This document shows positions 15,237 through 24,975 of a DNA stretch of 37,984 nucleotides, in pieces. Both the position numbers and the translations under genes were made by a program. The stretch's first letter is position 1. Every line of letters begins with the position of its first letter. This stretch comes from Clostridia bacterium (lineage in GTDB: Bacteria > Bacillota > Clostridia > Oscillospirales > CAG-272), in contig JAFTKH010000022.1 in NCBI GenBank assembly GCA_017453365.1, forward strand, positions 1 through 37,984, in the 5' to 3' direction. Under the pieces are notes generated by a model, which was not told the DNA's origin, did not search any database, and was given only the letters and a program-made list of their open reading frames with translations.

Positions 15237-15695
15237 TCATTTTATTCTTTTGTCCGCGAGGTTAATAATCTTCCGACCGAGTGCTTTGGCATATTGATAG
15301 CTTCTGTATGCCACACCGAAGTTGCGGTCAATATGAGCTATTACCGTATCGGCCTTGTCCACCGCCCACTTTATCGCCTCTGCGGTGGCGTATCGCGGAG
15401 CAACGTTTTGAACGGGCGGATAAACGACCTCATCAACTCCGTCACAAATTGGCTTGATATGCTTCTTTTCATATTCGACGTCGGAAAAAGGCGTTACGAG
15501 AAAAACTCTGACTCCCGGATGCTCTTTCTTGTAGTTAATACAGCAGCCGAGAGCTAGACGGTCGAATATCCCGTAAGCCCCAACGTATATGTCAGCTTCC
15601 TTATCTCCAACCGCGAGGCGAAGCGTCTCGCTTACCTTCATTGCCAGCTTCTCCGTGCTGTAGCACAGGCTCTGACCGCAAAATGCAATTACCAT
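15237..15695 (-). CDS. SLOG-family (YpsA/DprA-like Rossmann) protein
   Basis: A 152-residue single-domain protein. It begins MVIAFCGQSLCYS, has GAYGIFDRLAL, VFLVTPFSDVEYEKK, then AIKWAVDKADTVIAHIDRNFG and SYQYAKALGRKIINLA. These mark the SLOG superfamily (nucleotide-related ligand-binding proteins such as YpsA, LOG and DprA). Its ligand is unknown. The start at 15695 is chosen because GGGGG lies 6-10 nt upstream; a longer reading would run through the terminator. The mRNA leader carries a long stem and a terminator, so expression is probably controlled by read-through. Confidence 0.75.
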   Translation of the reverse strand: MVIAFCGQSLCYSTEKLAMKVSETLRLAVGDKEADIYVGAYGIFDRLALGCCINYKKEHPGVRVFLVTPFSDVEYEKKHIKPICDGVDEVVYPPVQNVAPRYATAEAIKWAVDKADTVIAHIDRNFGVAYRSYQYAKALGRKIINLADKRIK

Positions 15696-15712
15696 AATAC
15701 CCCCACAAAAAC

Positions 15713-15743
15713 AAAAAAAGTGCACCCGCAAAGCAAGTGCACT
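15713..15743 (-). terminator. attenuator-type terminator in the SLOG gene leader
   Basis: Leftward AGTGCAC pairs with GTGCACT (7 bp, 11-nt loop) followed by T7. It ends only 17 nt before the start codon and follows a promoter and stem structure, with no gene between. Confidence 0.75.
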
Positions 15744-15767
15744 CCTAAAAGCACACCCCACATTGCT

Positions 15768-15856
15768 GCGACACAATTATCCAACAGAATAAGGATAGTG
15801 GAGAGTACTAATAGGTATAGTACCCCCTTATTCTGTTGATTATTCAATTGTGTCGC
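15768..15856 (-). ncRNA. structured 5' leader RNA of the SLOG gene
   Basis: GCGACACAATT (at the predicted +1) pairs with AATTGTGTCGC (11 bp), and AACAGAATAAGG pairs with CCTTATTCTGTT (12 bp) inside it, separated by a small internal loop. The apical part can form GTACT/AGTAC. The 89-nt domain is followed by 24 nt and a terminator. It matches no riboswitch consensus that I know. Its architecture resembles the leader at 36954-37107. Confidence 0.55.
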
Positions 15857-15862
15857 GAAACC

Positions 15863-15891
15863 ATTATATCACAGGGGGAGGAAAAATGCAA
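15863..15891 (-). promoter_or_regulatory. promoter for the SLOG leader and gene
   Basis: Leftward TTGCAT, 17-bp spacer, TATAAT with extended TGA (TGTGATATAAT); +1 falls at about 15856, the first base of the closing stem. Confidence 0.75.
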
Positions 15892-15947
15892 CAAGATTTT
15901 TCATACGCTACGAAATTTAAGCACACTACATTTTTTATTTATCCCTA

Positions 15948-15976
15948 TTTACTTTTAAAATAAATTAGGGTATAAT
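15948..15976 (+). promoter_or_regulatory. promoter for uvrBA
   Basis: TTTACT, 17-bp spacer, TATAAT; 38 bp before the uvrB start. No clear LexA/DinR box was found around it. Confidence 0.6.
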
Positions 15977-16014
15977 ATATTATGTAGAATTTTGCGAAAA
16001 GGAGAGACGGGCGA

Positions 16015-17973
16015 ATGAAGGATACCTTTAAGCTGAAAAGTAATTTTAAGCCGACGGGCGACCAGCCAGAGGCTATACGCGCTCTGACAGAGGGTATACT
16101 CGCAGGCGAGCGCGCGCAGACCCTCGTCGGTGTAACCGGCTCGGGTAAGACCTTTACTATGGCGAACGTCATAGCCAACCTTAACCGCCCGACCCTAGTT
16201 CTCGCTCACAACAAAACTCTCGCGGCCCAGCTCTGTACGGAGTTCCGCGAGTTTTTCCCCGAAAATGCGGTAGAGTATTTTGTCTCCTACTACGACTACT
16301 ACCAGCCCGAGGCCTATATCCCCGGTAAGGATATGTATATAGAGAAGGACGCTATGATAAACGACGAGATAGATATGCTCCGTCACAGCGCAACCTCCGC
16401 GCTCTTCGAGCGCCGCGACGTCATAATAGTTGCGTCGGTGTCCTGTATTTACTCTCTCGGTGACCCCGAGGAGTATAACGGATTGCTCGTATCCCTGCGC
16501 CCGGGGCAGGAGATGTCACGTGATGAGCTTATCGCGCGCCTCGTTTCCATAAGCTACGAGAGAAACGATATGAACTTTATCAGAAATAAGTTCAGAGTGC
16601 GCGGTGATGTCGTAGAGATATTCCCCGCGAGCGGGAGGGAGCACGCAGTAAGAGTTGAGTTCTTCGGTGACGAGATAGACAGGCTGTCGAAGATAAATAC
16701 ACTCACGGGCGACGTTATAGAATATCTCTCATATACCGCTATTTTTCCCGCAACGCACTACGCCGTGTCAGACGAGCGCCGTGAGGCGGCCCTCCTTGAA
16801 ATAGAGGAGGAAATGCGTGAGCGTGTTAAGTTTTTCAGAGCGGAAAACAAGCTTATCGAAGCACAGAGAATAGAGGAAAGAACGAAATACGACCTCGAAA
16901 TGCTCCGTGAGGTGGGCTTTTGCTCGGGTGTAGAGAATTATTCGCGCGTTCTCTCCGGCAGACCCGAGGGCTCAACGCCCTATACGTTACTTGACTATAT
17001 GCCGCGCGATTTTATAATGTTTATAGACGAGAGCCACGTAACCCTGCCGCAGGTGCGCGGTATGTCCGGCGGCGACTATGCGAGAAAGCGTAACCTTATC
17101 GAGTACGGCTTCCGCCTTCCGTCCGCCTTTGATAACCGTCCGCTCTTTTTCGACGAGTTCGAGGAGAGGCTCGGGCAGGTCGTGTTCGTCAGCGCAACTC
17201 CCGGAGATTACGAAAGACAGGAGAGCTCGAGCGAGGTTGAGCAGCTTATCCGTCCCACAGGGCTTATAGACCCGAAAATAGAGGTAAGACCTATAGAGGG
17301 GCAGGTCGATGACCTACTCGGCGAGATACGTCTGACTGTCGAGCGCGGCGAGAAGGTGCTTGTCACAACACTCACCACTAAAATGGCAGAGGACCTTACA
17401 GACTACCTCTTGGCAAACGGAGTTAAGGTCAAATATATACACCATAAGGTCGAAACGCTCGAGCGTATGGAGATAATCCGCGACCTGCGCCTCGGAGAAT
17501 TTGACGTCCTCGTCGGCATAAACCTCCTTCGTGAGGGACTTGATATACCCGAGGTATCTCTCGTCGCTATACTCGATGCGGATAAGGAGGGTTTTTTAAG
17601 AAGCGAAACCTCCTTGATACAGACGGTCGGACGCGCCGCGAGAAACGTAAACGGCCACGTAGTTATGTATGCAGATACCGTGACGCGTTCTATGAAGGGC
17701 GCGATAGATGAAACCAACCGCCGCCGAGAGATACAGATGCGCTATAACGAGGAGCACGGTATAACTCCCGAGAGCGTTAAGAAAAAGGTAGCCGACGTAA
17801 TAGAAATAGGAAAGCGAGCGAAGCCCGCCGATGCGAAGAAGCTCTCGAAGCTCGAGCGCGAGCGTATGATAGAAACTCTCACCGCAGAGATGCGCGATGC
17901 CGCGAAGCGTCTCGAATTTGAGCAGGCGGCGTTCATTCGCGACAGAATTAAAGAATTAAGAGCAGGAAAATAA
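16015..17973 (+). CDS. uvrB: excinuclease ABC subunit B
   Basis: A 652-residue damage-recognition helicase-like subunit of nucleotide excision repair. Walker A is [13 protein letters not shown] (near 39-47), the beta-hairpin that probes the strand is [12 protein letters not shown] (near 92), and the DEAD-type box is FIDESHV (near 337). Helicase motifs in the second RecA domain include GLDIPEVSL and QTVGRAARN. The C-terminal UVR domain, [21 protein letters not shown], contacts UvrC. RBS AAAAGGAGA. The gene is 3 nt from uvrA, a common uvrBA operon; uvrC is not in the window. Normal length. Confidence 0.97.
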   Translation: MKDTFKLKSNFKPTGDQPEAIRALTEGILAGERAQTLVGVTGSGKTFTMANVIANLNRPTLVLAHNKTLAAQLCTEFREFFPENAVEYFVSYYDYYQPEAYIPGKDMYIEKDAMINDEIDMLRHSATSALFERRDVIIVASVSCIYSLGDPEEYNGLLVSLRPGQEMSRDELIARLVSISYERNDMNFIRNKFRVRGDVVEIFPASGREHAVRVEFFGDEIDRLSKINTLTGDVIEYLSYTAIFPATHYAVSDERREAALLEIEEEMRERVKFFRAENKLIEAQRIEERTKYDLEMLREVGFCSGVENYSRVLSGRPEGSTPYTLLDYMPRDFIMFIDESHVTLPQVRGMSGGDYARKRNLIEYGFRLPSAFDNRPLFFDEFEERLGQVVFVSATPGDYERQESSSEVEQLIRPTGLIDPKIEVRPIEGQVDDLLGEIRLTVERGEKVLVTTLTTKMAEDLTDYLLANGVKVKYIHHKVETLERMEIIRDLRLGEFDVLVGINLLREGLDIPEVSLVAILDADKEGFLRSETSLIQTVGRAARNVNGHVVMYADTVTRSMKGAIDETNRRREIQMRYNEEHGITPESVKKKVADVIEIGKRAKPADAKKLSKLERERMIETLTAEMRDAAKRLEFEQAAFIRDRIKELRAGK

Positions 17974-17976
17974 ATA

Positions 17977-20814
17977 ATGCAGAAGGAAATAATTATTAAG
18001 GGAGCGAAGGTCAATAACCTTAAAAATATTGACGTTACGATACCGCGCGATAAGCTCGTCGTTCTGACGGGTCTCTCCGGAAGCGGTAAGTCCTCGCTCG
18101 CGTTCGATACCCTCTACGCAGAGGGGCACAGACGCTTTGTCGAGAGCCTTTCGTCCTATGCGAGAATGTTTATAGGGCAAATGGATAAGCCCGAGGTGGA
18201 CCTTATCGAGGGACTTTCCCCCGCGATATCCATAGACCAGAAGACCACCTCGAAGAACCCTCGCTCCACCGTCGGTACGGTGACCGAAATATACGACTAC
18301 CTTCGCCTTCTTTATGCGAGGGTAGGTATTCCGCACTGTCCCGTTTGCGGTCGCGAGATAGTTCAGCAGTCGCTCGACAGCATTGTCGATAAAATACTGA
18401 CACTCCCCGAGGGCACGCGCTTTATGGTGCTCGCACCTATGGTAAGGGCGAAAAAGGGTATGCACGAGAAGGTTTTTTCCGCAGCGAAGAAGAGCGGCTT
18501 TACCCGTGTCCGTGTCGACGGAATAATGTACGACCTTTCTGAAAATATAGAGCTAGATAAGAACCTAAAGCATACTGTAGACATCGTCGTAGACCGCCTC
18601 GTTATAAAGGACGGTATGCGTGCACGCCTTTCCGACTCGGTCGAGAGCGCGCTACGTACCGCAGACGGCAGGGTGACTGTCGTAACGGTGCCGAGGGACG
18701 GTGAGGACGAGTGTGAGCTCGAGTTCTCGGAAAAATACGCCTGTGAGGAGCACGGCATAAGCTTTCCCGAGCTTGAGCCGCGTATGTTTTCCTTTAATAA
18801 TCCGATAGGCGCGTGCCCCGAGTGTGCGGGCATTGGAAATATGCAGAGGATATCCATAGAAAAGCTTACTCCCTTTAAGGAGCTCTCGCTTCGCGAGGGC
18901 GGTATTGCGGCCAACGGCTTTAAAACTATGACTGAGGACTCTTGGACGGGCCCCCTCGTCGCCGCCGTCGGTGAAATATACGGCTTTACTCTGGATACCC
19001 CGCTTATGGACTATACCCCCGAGCAGATGAACGTCCTGATGTACGGCTCGGGTACGAGAAAATATAACGTAATGCGCTACTTCGGTAAGGAAGGAAGGGA
19101 ATACAACACCACCTTCGACGGCATAGTTCCCATAATCGAGAAGCGTATGAGAATGCAGGGCGGCGACTATTATCAGGAGTTCGTAGAAGAGGTGGCGTGC
19201 CCCGCCTGCCGCGGAAGAAGACTCTCCGATATGGTTCTCGGCGTTACCGTCGGCGGACTCAATATCGACGAGGTGTGCCGACTCTCGATAGACAAAATGC
19301 TCCGTCATTTCGAGGAGCTCGAGCTCGACGAAATGCGGGCGAAAATTGCAAAGGAAATACTGAAGGAAATAAAGGCAAGGCTTAATTTCCTCGTCAGCGT
19401 AGGCCTCGATTACCTCTCGCTTTCGAGAAGCGCGGGAACACTTTCGGGCGGCGAAGCGCAGAGAATAAGGCTCGCAACGCAGATAGGCTCTGCGCTTACG
19501 GGCGTCCTATATATACTTGACGAGCCCTCGATAGGTCTCCACCAGAGAGATAACTGTAAGCTGATAGGAACGCTAAAAAGGCTTCGCGACCTCGGAAACT
19601 CCGTAATAGTTGTCGAGCACGATGAGGACACTATGCGTGAGGCGGATTATATTGTCGATATAGGTCCGGGTGCAGGTATACACGGCGGTGAGGTTGTCGC
19701 GGCGGGTACACCCGGCGAGGTTGCCGAGAACACTCACTCGATAACGGGCGATTACCTCTCGGGCAGACGTGAAATAGCCGTCCCGAAGAACAGAAGAGCA
19801 GGAAACGGTAATTTCCTTAAGATACGCGGAGCAGAGGAAAATAACCTCAAATCTCTGGACGTCGATATTCCACTCGGCTGCTTCGTTGCAGTAACGGGTG
19901 TCTCGGGAAGCGGTAAATCCTCGCTGATAAACGCGTGCCTTCTTCGCACGCTGGCGAAAAATCTCAACCGTGCGATAACATATCCCGGTCGCGTTCGCGA
20001 AATTACGGGCCTCGAGCATCTTGATAAGGTTATAGCGATAGACCAGAGCCCGATAGGCAGAACCCCGCGCTCAAACCCCGCGACCTACACGGGACTTTTC
20101 ACCGATATAAGAAATCTCTTTGCGAAAACGAAGGACGCGAAGGCGAAGGGCTACGATGCAGGCAGATTTTCCTTTAACGTGAAGGGCGGAAGGTGCGAAG
20201 CCTGCGAGGGCGACGGTGTCAGATGTATTGAGATGAATTTCCTGCCCGATGTCTACGTGAAATGCGACGTCTGCCACGGAATGAGATATAACAGAGATAC
20301 CCTCGACGTGAAGTATAAGGGGAAGAGCATATACGACGTTCTCGAAATGTCGGTGGAGGAGGGAATTTCCTTCTTCGACGGTATTCCGCAGATACAGAGA
20401 AAGCTCACGACACTCTTTGACGTAGGGCTTGGTTATATAAAAATAGGTCAGTCATCGACAACACTCTCGGGCGGCGAAGCGCAAAGGGTAAAGCTCGCGA
20501 CAGAGCTCTCGAAGCGCTCTACGGGCCGAACGGTCTATATCCTCGATGAGCCGACCACCGGCCTTCACACTGAGGACGTGTCGAAGCTCATTACCATACT
20601 CGACAGGCTTGCCGAGGCGGGAAATACCGTTATCGTAATAGAGCATAATCTCGACCTTATAAAGACCTGTGATTATATTATCGACCTCGGTCCCGAGGGC
20701 GGCGACGGCGGCGGTACGGTGGTTGCCACAGGTACTCCCGAAGAGGTGTCACAGTGTGAAAAATCTTACACGGGTGTGTTCTTAAAAGATAAATTAATGC
20801 CGAAAGGTAAATGA
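17977..20814 (+). CDS. uvrA: excinuclease ABC subunit A
   Basis: A 945-residue dimeric ABC-type ATPase that loads UvrB on damage. The first Walker A is [14 protein letters not shown] (near 31) and the second [13 protein letters not shown] (near 640). Two signatures read [12 protein letters not shown] and [12 protein letters not shown], with Walker [12 protein letters not shown] and [10 protein letters not shown]. Zinc-binding cysteines occur as CPVCGR, CPECAG, CPACRG and the C-terminal CEACEGDG...CDVCHG. Length and order are canonical. It starts 3 nt after uvrB and is followed 9 nt later by nrdG. Confidence 0.97.
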   Translation: MQKEIIIKGAKVNNLKNIDVTIPRDKLVVLTGLSGSGKSSLAFDTLYAEGHRRFVESLSSYARMFIGQMDKPEVDLIEGLSPAISIDQKTTSKNPRSTVGTVTEIYDYLRLLYARVGIPHCPVCGREIVQQSLDSIVDKILTLPEGTRFMVLAPMVRAKKGMHEKVFSAAKKSGFTRVRVDGIMYDLSENIELDKNLKHTVDIVVDRLVIKDGMRARLSDSVESALRTADGRVTVVTVPRDGEDECELEFSEKYACEEHGISFPELEPRMFSFNNPIGACPECAGIGNMQRISIEKLTPFKELSLREGGIAANGFKTMTEDSWTGPLVAAVGEIYGFTLDTPLMDYTPEQMNVLMYGSGTRKYNVMRYFGKEGREYNTTFDGIVPIIEKRMRMQGGDYYQEFVEEVACPACRGRRLSDMVLGVTVGGLNIDEVCRLSIDKMLRHFEELELDEMRAKIAKEILKEIKARLNFLVSVGLDYLSLSRSAGTLSGGEAQRIRLATQIGSALTGVLYILDEPSIGLHQRDNCKLIGTLKRLRDLGNSVIVVEHDEDTMREADYIVDIGPGAGIHGGEVVAAGTPGEVAENTHSITGDYLSGRREIAVPKNRRAGNGNFLKIRGAEENNLKSLDVDIPLGCFVAVTGVSGSGKSSLINACLLRTLAKNLNRAITYPGRVREITGLEHLDKVIAIDQSPIGRTPRSNPATYTGLFTDIRNLFAKTKDAKAKGYDAGRFSFNVKGGRCEACEGDGVRCIEMNFLPDVYVKCDVCHGMRYNRDTLDVKYKGKSIYDVLEMSVEEGISFFDGIPQIQRKLTTLFDVGLGYIKIGQSSTTLSGGEAQRVKLATELSKRSTGRTVYILDEPTTGLHTEDVSKLITILDRLAEAGNTVIVIEHNLDLIKTCDYIIDLGPEGGDGGGTVVATGTPEEVSQCEKSYTGVFLKDKLMPKGK

Positions 20815-20823
20815 AAGTTTACA

Positions 20824-21387
20824 ATGAACTACTGTAATATAAAAAAATTCGATATCGCGAACGGAGAGGGAATAAGAACCACCCTTTTCGTTAGCGGCTG
20901 TCGGAATAGGTGTAAAAATTGCTTTCAGCCCGAGACATGGAGCTTCGATTACGGCGAGCCCTTTACCGAGGAGACGGAGAGGGAGATATTCGAAACCTTC
21001 GAGATACCGTCGGTGAGGGGGCTGACCCTTCTCGGCGGGGAGCCTATGGAGCCCGAAAATCAGAGAGCGTTGCTTCCGTTTTTGAAGCGGTTTAAGGAGC
21101 GCTTTCCGACCCGTGACCTGTGGCTCTTTACAGGAAATCTGTATGAGGAGCTGGCAGGAGAACGCGGAGAGCACCCGAAATGTATAGAGGTGACTGCCGA
21201 AATACTTTCGCTCGTCGATATACTTGTCGACGGCAGATTTGTTGAGGAGGAGAAGCGGCTCGGCCTTCGCTTTCGCGGCTCGGCTAACCAGCGCATAATT
21301 GATATGAACAAAACTCGGGCAGCCGGTGAAATTGTAATATGGGACGGCTGCCGTCTTGATAAAACATACGGGGAGAACAGAAAATGA
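20824..21387 (+). CDS. nrdG: anaerobic ribonucleotide reductase activating protein (radical SAM)
   Basis: A 187-residue radical SAM enzyme that installs the glycyl radical on class III ribonucleotide reductase NrdD. The 4Fe-4S motif is CRNRCKNC (CxxxCxxC, about 27-34) followed by FQPETW. LTLLGGEPM is the SAM-binding GGE motif. ILVDGRFVEEEKR and FRGSANQRIIDM are typical of NrdG. The partner nrdD is absent from the window. It lies 9 nt after uvrA and overlaps dut by 4 nt, so all four genes from uvrB are likely co-transcribed. It implies anaerobic DNA synthesis. Confidence 0.93.
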   Translation: MNYCNIKKFDIANGEGIRTTLFVSGCRNRCKNCFQPETWSFDYGEPFTEETEREIFETFEIPSVRGLTLLGGEPMEPENQRALLPFLKRFKERFPTRDLWLFTGNLYEELAGERGEHPKCIEVTAEILSLVDILVDGRFVEEEKRLGLRFRGSANQRIIDMNKTRAAGEIVIWDGCRLDKTYGENRK

Positions 21388-21818
21388 AATTGAACGTAAA
21401 GAAGCTTGATGAAAGAGCAATAATTCCTACATACGGTACCGAATATTCTGCCGGAGCAGACCTCTACGTCATACTTGACGGTGCGATTGAGATACCGGCG
21501 CACACCACCGAGATGCTTCACACAGGCATAGCGGTCGAGATACCCGAGGGCTATTGCGGTCTTGTCTTCGCACGGAGCAGTATGGGCGCGAAGCGCGGTC
21601 TCGCTCCAGCTAACAAGGTCGGTGTTATAGACGCAGACTATCGAGGCGAGATAAGGGTTGCACTCCACAACCATACTGACACCCCTGCCCGTATTGAGCC
21701 CGGCGAGCGTGTAGCACAGCTTGCGATAGTCCCGTTCCTGCACGCAGAGTTTGAGGAAGCGGACGAGCTTTCCGAAACGGTGAGGGGGATCGGCGGCTTC
21801 GGCTCCACCGGGCGTTAA
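21384..21818 (+). CDS. dut: dUTP diphosphatase
   Basis: A 144-residue trimeric dUTPase that hydrolyses dUTP to dUMP and keeps uracil out of DNA. The five motifs are visible in order: AGADLYV (1), FARSSMGAKRG (2), GVIDADYRGEIRVAL (3, with the catalytic-region Asp and Tyr), RIEPGERVAQLAIV (4) and RGIGGFGSTGR (5, Gly-rich, closes over the active site). The start overlaps the nrdG stop (ATGA). The stop codon lies inside the closing stem of a nested inverted repeat. Confidence 0.95.
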   Translation: MKLNVKKLDERAIIPTYGTEYSAGADLYVILDGAIEIPAHTTEMLHTGIAVEIPEGYCGLVFARSSMGAKRGLAPANKVGVIDADYRGEIRVALHNHTDTPARIEPGERVAQLAIVPFLHAEFEEADELSETVRGIGGFGSTGR

Positions 21819-21923
21819 AGCGGTGTATTTTGGTGGGACTGCCCGTTTTCTCACACTCGGCGTAGGTAGCTACGCCTTCGGCTCGAAGAACGAACCCTCC
21901 CTCACAAAATCCCCTCGCTTTAA
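21815..21923. repeat. nested inverted-repeat element overlapping the dut stop codon
   Basis: TTAAAGCG (21815-21822) pairs with CGCTTTAA (21916-21923), ATTTTG (21827-21832) with CAAAAT (21905-21910), and GGCGTAG (21859-21865) with CTACGCC (21870-21876). The dut TAA at 21816-21818 lies in the outer arm. It has no T-run typical of a terminator; it may be a palindromic intergenic element or a 3' UTR structure. Confidence 0.45.
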
Positions 21924-22016
21924 AAGATTAGTATTTTGGTGATAATGCCAGATTTGTCGCGTTCTTACCACTCACCCTAGGGGGTATGTACTGCTCGAAA
22001 TGACGGCATAGCTGTC

Positions 22017-22069
22017 ACCCTGAGCATAACGGGGCAAGAGTGGAGAGCTTATGTAAAAGCGCGAAGGGT
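22017..22069. repeat. small nested inverted repeat in the dut-rlu gap
   Basis: ACCCT/AGGGT encloses CATAA/TTATG. The outer words (CACCCTGAGC, GCGAAGGGTC) resemble a hairpin repeat common in intergenic regions of many bacteria. The rest of 21924-22175 holds nothing I recognise. Confidence 0.3.
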
Positions 22070-22175
22070 CTAAATCTGTAGGTAGCTTCCATTTAAGTGC
22101 TTCAACCGCGCCTAATCTTAAACGAAGATTTTCGAGCTTGCGAAGAAAATCAACAATAAATCTTCATTATTCATT

Positions 22176-22202
22176 AAAAAAGCCCCGATTCGGGGCTTTT
22201 TT
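22176..22202. terminator. strong bidirectional terminator
   Basis: AGCCCCG/CGGGGCT stem with ATT loop, A6 before and T6 after. It ends the leftward rlu gene and would also stop rightward transcription from dut. Confidence 0.8.
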
Positions 22203-23171
22203 CTACATATATCCTTTTGTAAAGTGAATTTTACTCGGCTCAATCGAAAACTCTTTGTCTCGGAGATATTCTAAAATTCCCGCATCCGTTGTGAAGCTGA
22301 ATTTCAGTCTGTAGGAGTAGAGTGCTTGATGCTTGAAGCCAAGCTCGCGGTCGCTTCTGTTTACGCCGTATTTGCCGTCGCCGACGAGCGGGTGGCCTAT
22401 ATGCGCCATATGCGCGCGTATCTGGTGTGTTCTGCCTGTGAGGAGCTCGACCTCTATGAGCGAGAGGTTCGCGTGTGATGATAATACCTTGTATTTCGTA
22501 ACTATAGTCTTCGCACCGCGCGGTGGGCTTTTGTCGTATACCTTCACAGTGTTCGTTGTCGAGTCCTTTAGCAGATATCCGCGAAGCGTGGCACTCTTTT
22601 CCTTCGGTACGCCGTGGATTAGAGCAAGGTATCTTTTGTCGAGCTCGCGTGCGCGTATTTTTTCGTTAAGTATTCGCAGGGCCTCGGCATTCTTCGCAGC
22701 TATTACGATGCCGCCCGTGTTCTTGTCTATCCTGTTCGCGAGCGCGGGTGCGAAGCTCTGCTCGGCCATAGGGTCGTATTCTCCACTCTTGTAAAGGTAG
22801 GCTTGGATATGCACGATAAGGGTATTAATTTTGCTGCCCTCATCCTCGTGAACCGAAACCCCCTCGGGCTTATCAACGAGCAGTATATTCTCGTCCTCGT
22901 ATACTATATTTAGCTTCGGCGTGATGTTCTCTAGGGATACGTCGGGCGTCTCCGTCCCGTCGAGCTTCGCGAAGAACTCGGGCGCGAGAAAGCATTGAAG
23001 CACGTCACCCTCGGAGAGTATCTGCCCTATTTCCGCACGCTTGCGGTTCACCTTTATTTTCTTCGTCCGTACAGACTTGTAGAGAAGGCCTACAGGCAGG
23101 TCGAGCGCCTTCGTGAGAAACTTGTCGAGCCTTTGCCCCGCATCGTTTTTTCCTATAGCAATCTCGCGCAT
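22203..23171 (-). CDS. RluA-family 23S rRNA pseudouridine synthase (RluC/D-like)
   Basis: The 322-residue product has an N-terminal S4 RNA-binding domain (about 12-75: AGQRLDKFLTKAL, then KSVRTKKIKVNRKR) and a catalytic domain. The RluA motif NRIDKNTGGIVIAAK contains the catalytic Asp (usual form RLDkdTSG). LLTGRTHQIRAHM and HPLVGDGKYG are also conserved. It isomerises uridines in structured RNA, most likely 23S rRNA; the exact site cannot be told from sequence. Its ATG overlaps the upp stop by one base (TAATG), so the two are translationally coupled. Confidence 0.9.
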   Translation of the reverse strand: MREIAIGKNDAGQRLDKFLTKALDLPVGLLYKSVRTKKIKVNRKRAEIGQILSEGDVLQCFLAPEFFAKLDGTETPDVSLENITPKLNIVYEDENILLVDKPEGVSVHEDEGSKINTLIVHIQAYLYKSGEYDPMAEQSFAPALANRIDKNTGGIVIAAKNAEALRILNEKIRARELDKRYLALIHGVPKEKSATLRGYLLKDSTTNTVKVYDKSPPRGAKTIVTKYKVLSSHANLSLIEVELLTGRTHQIRAHMAHIGHPLVGDGKYGVNRSDRELGFKHQALYSYRLKFSFTTDAGILEYLRDKEFSIEPSKIHFTKGYM

Positions 23172-23800
23172 TAAAGTGTACCGAAAATTCTGTCACCCGC
23201 GTCGCCGAGACCGGGGACGATGTATGCGTTTTCATTAAGCCGCTCGTCGAGCGCCGCCGCGAAAATATCCACGTCGGGGTGAGTGCTTTGCACACGCCTA
23301 ACCCCTTCCGGTGCGCATACGAGGCACATCAGGATTATTTTTTTAGCTCCCCTTGCTTTTACCGTAGTTATAGCATCTGCCGCAGAGCCTCCTGTCGCGA
23401 GCATAGGGTCAACTATTATAACCGTCCTCTCCTCGATGTCGGACGGCATTTTGCAGTAGTATTCCACGGGCTCATGCGTCACGTGGTCGCGGTAAAGGCC
23501 TATGTGACCCACCCTCGCCACTGGTACGAGGCGGAGAAGCCCGTCCACCATACCGAGTCCTGCGCGGAGTATCGGAACTATAGCGAGCTTCTTGCCCGCA
23601 ATACGCTTGAAGGTAGCACGTGTGATAGGTGTCTCAACCTCTACGTCCTCGAGTGGCAGGTCGCGCGTTACCTCATAGCCCATAAGCATAGATATCTCGT
23701 CTAGCAGCTGCTTAAAATCCTTCGTCGTTGTGTTTTTATCTCTCATAATCGTTAGCTTGTGCTGAATTAAGGGATGGTCAACCAAGTGAAACGTACTCAT
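23171..23800 (-). CDS. upp: uracil phosphoribosyltransferase
   Basis: A 209-residue pyrimidine salvage enzyme: uracil plus PRPP gives UMP. Visible are [21 protein letters not shown] (typical Upp opening), [12 protein letters not shown], and the PRPP-binding loop [15 protein letters not shown]. The uracil-binding C-terminus reads [15 protein letters not shown]. The start at 23800 is preferred over an in-frame ATG 14 codons upstream because AAGGAGAACGCG precedes it and the length then fits the family (about 209). Promoter at 23831. Followed by the coupled pseudouridine synthase. Confidence 0.96.
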   Translation of the reverse strand: MSTFHLVDHPLIQHKLTIMRDKNTTTKDFKQLLDEISMLMGYEVTRDLPLEDVEVETPITRATFKRIAGKKLAIVPILRAGLGMVDGLLRLVPVARVGHIGLYRDHVTHEPVEYYCKMPSDIEERTVIIVDPMLATGGSAADAITTVKARGAKKIILMCLVCAPEGVRRVQSTHPDVDIFAAALDERLNENAYIVPGLGDAGDRIFGTL

Positions 23801-23830
23801 CGCGTTCTCCTTCCGATTTTCTTTAGCTTC

Positions 23831-23859
23831 ATTATACGCCAAATTTCGCCCGATTTCAA
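23831..23859 (-). promoter_or_regulatory. promoter for upp-rlu
   Basis: Leftward TTGAAA, 17-bp spacer, TATAAT; 31 bp before the upp start. Confidence 0.7.
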
Positions 23860-23929
23860 GTACCGCCGAAATTTTTGTAAAATATTTCTCGATTTGCGCG
23901 ATTTTACAAACCTTTAGGTCTTATTTCGC

Positions 23930-23958
23930 TTGACAACAGTGAAAAAATTTGACATAAT
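23930..23958 (+). promoter_or_regulatory. promoter for the nucleotidyltransferase gene
   Basis: TTGACA, 17-bp spacer, CATAAT with extended TGA; 39 bp before the start at 23997. Confidence 0.7.
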
Positions 23959-23996
23959 TGTGATAGTAAAAAATATAAACCTATAAGGAGTTAAAT

Positions 23997-24905
23997 ATGA
24001 AAAATCCCGAGCTTGTGATAATGGCCGCAGGAATGGGGTCTCGCTACGGCGGACTTAAGCAGATTGATAAGGTTGACGATAAAGGTCACATAATTATCGA
24101 CTTTTCCATTTACGATGCTATCCGTGCAGGCTTCCGCGACGTTACCTTCATAATAAAGAAGGAAATCGAGCGCGAGTTTCGCGAGGTTATGGACGCGCAT
24201 CTTGCAGGTAAGAATATTAACGTAAAATATGTCTATCAGGAGCTTGATAAGCTGCCCGCGGGCTATTCAGTGCCCGACGGCAGGCGTAAGCCGTGGGGAA
24301 CCGCTCACGCGCTCCTTTGCTGTCTCGGCACTGTCGACGCCCCCTTCGCAGTCATAAATGCCGACGATTATTACGGCGCGCACGCCTTCGAGAAAATCTA
24401 TAATTTTCTTAAAAATACGAACGACGACGGTAAATATCATTATGCTATGGTTGGCTACAGAATTAAGAATACCGTTACCGAGGAGGGAACAGTCTCGCGC
24501 GGTGTATGCTCGGTTCGGGACGGAATGCTGACGGGCGTCGTTGAGCGCACGAAAATAGGCACAAGACAGGGTGATATCTACTATACCGAGGGAGATACAG
24601 ACTATGACCTCGACCCCGAAACGCTCGTTTCGATGAACCTTTGGGGCTTCACTCCGTCCTATCTTCGTGAGTGCGAGGCGCGTTTTCCTGCGTTCCTTGA
24701 CGAGAATCTCGCGAAGAATCCCGAGAAATGCGAGTTTTTCCTTCCCACCGTCGTAGCAGAGCTCATAGCCGAGGGGAAGGCAGACGTACGCGTTCTCGAT
24801 AACGAGGATAAGTGGTACGGCGTTACCTATAAGGAGGATAAGCCCGCGGTTATAAAGGCCTTCCGCCAGCTGACAGCGGACGGTGTTTACCCCGAGAATT
24901 TCTAA
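23997..24905 (+). CDS. sugar-phosphate nucleotidyltransferase family protein
   Basis: The 302-residue product has the NTP_transferase opening VIMAAGMGSRYGGLKQID (usual LAAGmGtR....K), then the metal/nucleotide-site AVINADDYYG (near 120-129) and KPWGTAHALLC. It belongs to the family that activates sugar-1-phosphates, or related phosphates, to nucleoside-diphosphate sugars. It lacks the left-handed beta-helix of GlmU, and the second half (YTEGDTDYDLDPETLVSMNLWGF) is typical of a poorly characterised subfamily. The sugar and nucleotide cannot be named. RBS AAGGAG. Monocistronic between a promoter and a terminator. Confidence 0.82.
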   Translation: MKNPELVIMAAGMGSRYGGLKQIDKVDDKGHIIIDFSIYDAIRAGFRDVTFIIKKEIEREFREVMDAHLAGKNINVKYVYQELDKLPAGYSVPDGRRKPWGTAHALLCCLGTVDAPFAVINADDYYGAHAFEKIYNFLKNTNDDGKYHYAMVGYRIKNTVTEEGTVSRGVCSVRDGMLTGVVERTKIGTRQGDIYYTEGDTDYDLDPETLVSMNLWGFTPSYLRECEARFPAFLDENLAKNPEKCEFFLPTVVAELIAEGKADVRVLDNEDKWYGVTYKEDKPAVIKAFRQLTADGVYPENF

Positions 24906-24906
24906 T

Positions 24907-24967
24907 AAAAAACGGCAGGAGTTACGGTGTTACCGTAAGCGAAAACACGCATACTCCTGCTTTTTTT
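24907..24967. terminator. bidirectional terminator between convergent genes
   Basis: GCAGGAGT (24915-24922) pairs with ACTCCTGC (24953-24960), with TACGGT/ACCGTA inside, flanked by A6 and T7. It shares the word AACACGCATACTCCT with the terminator at 27415. Confidence 0.75.
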
Positions 24968-24975
24968 ATTAGGTT

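Noticed and set aside
15948..16014. A LexA/DinR operator upstream of uvrB
   Set aside because: No convincing GAAC-N4-GTTC type box was found in the promoter region.
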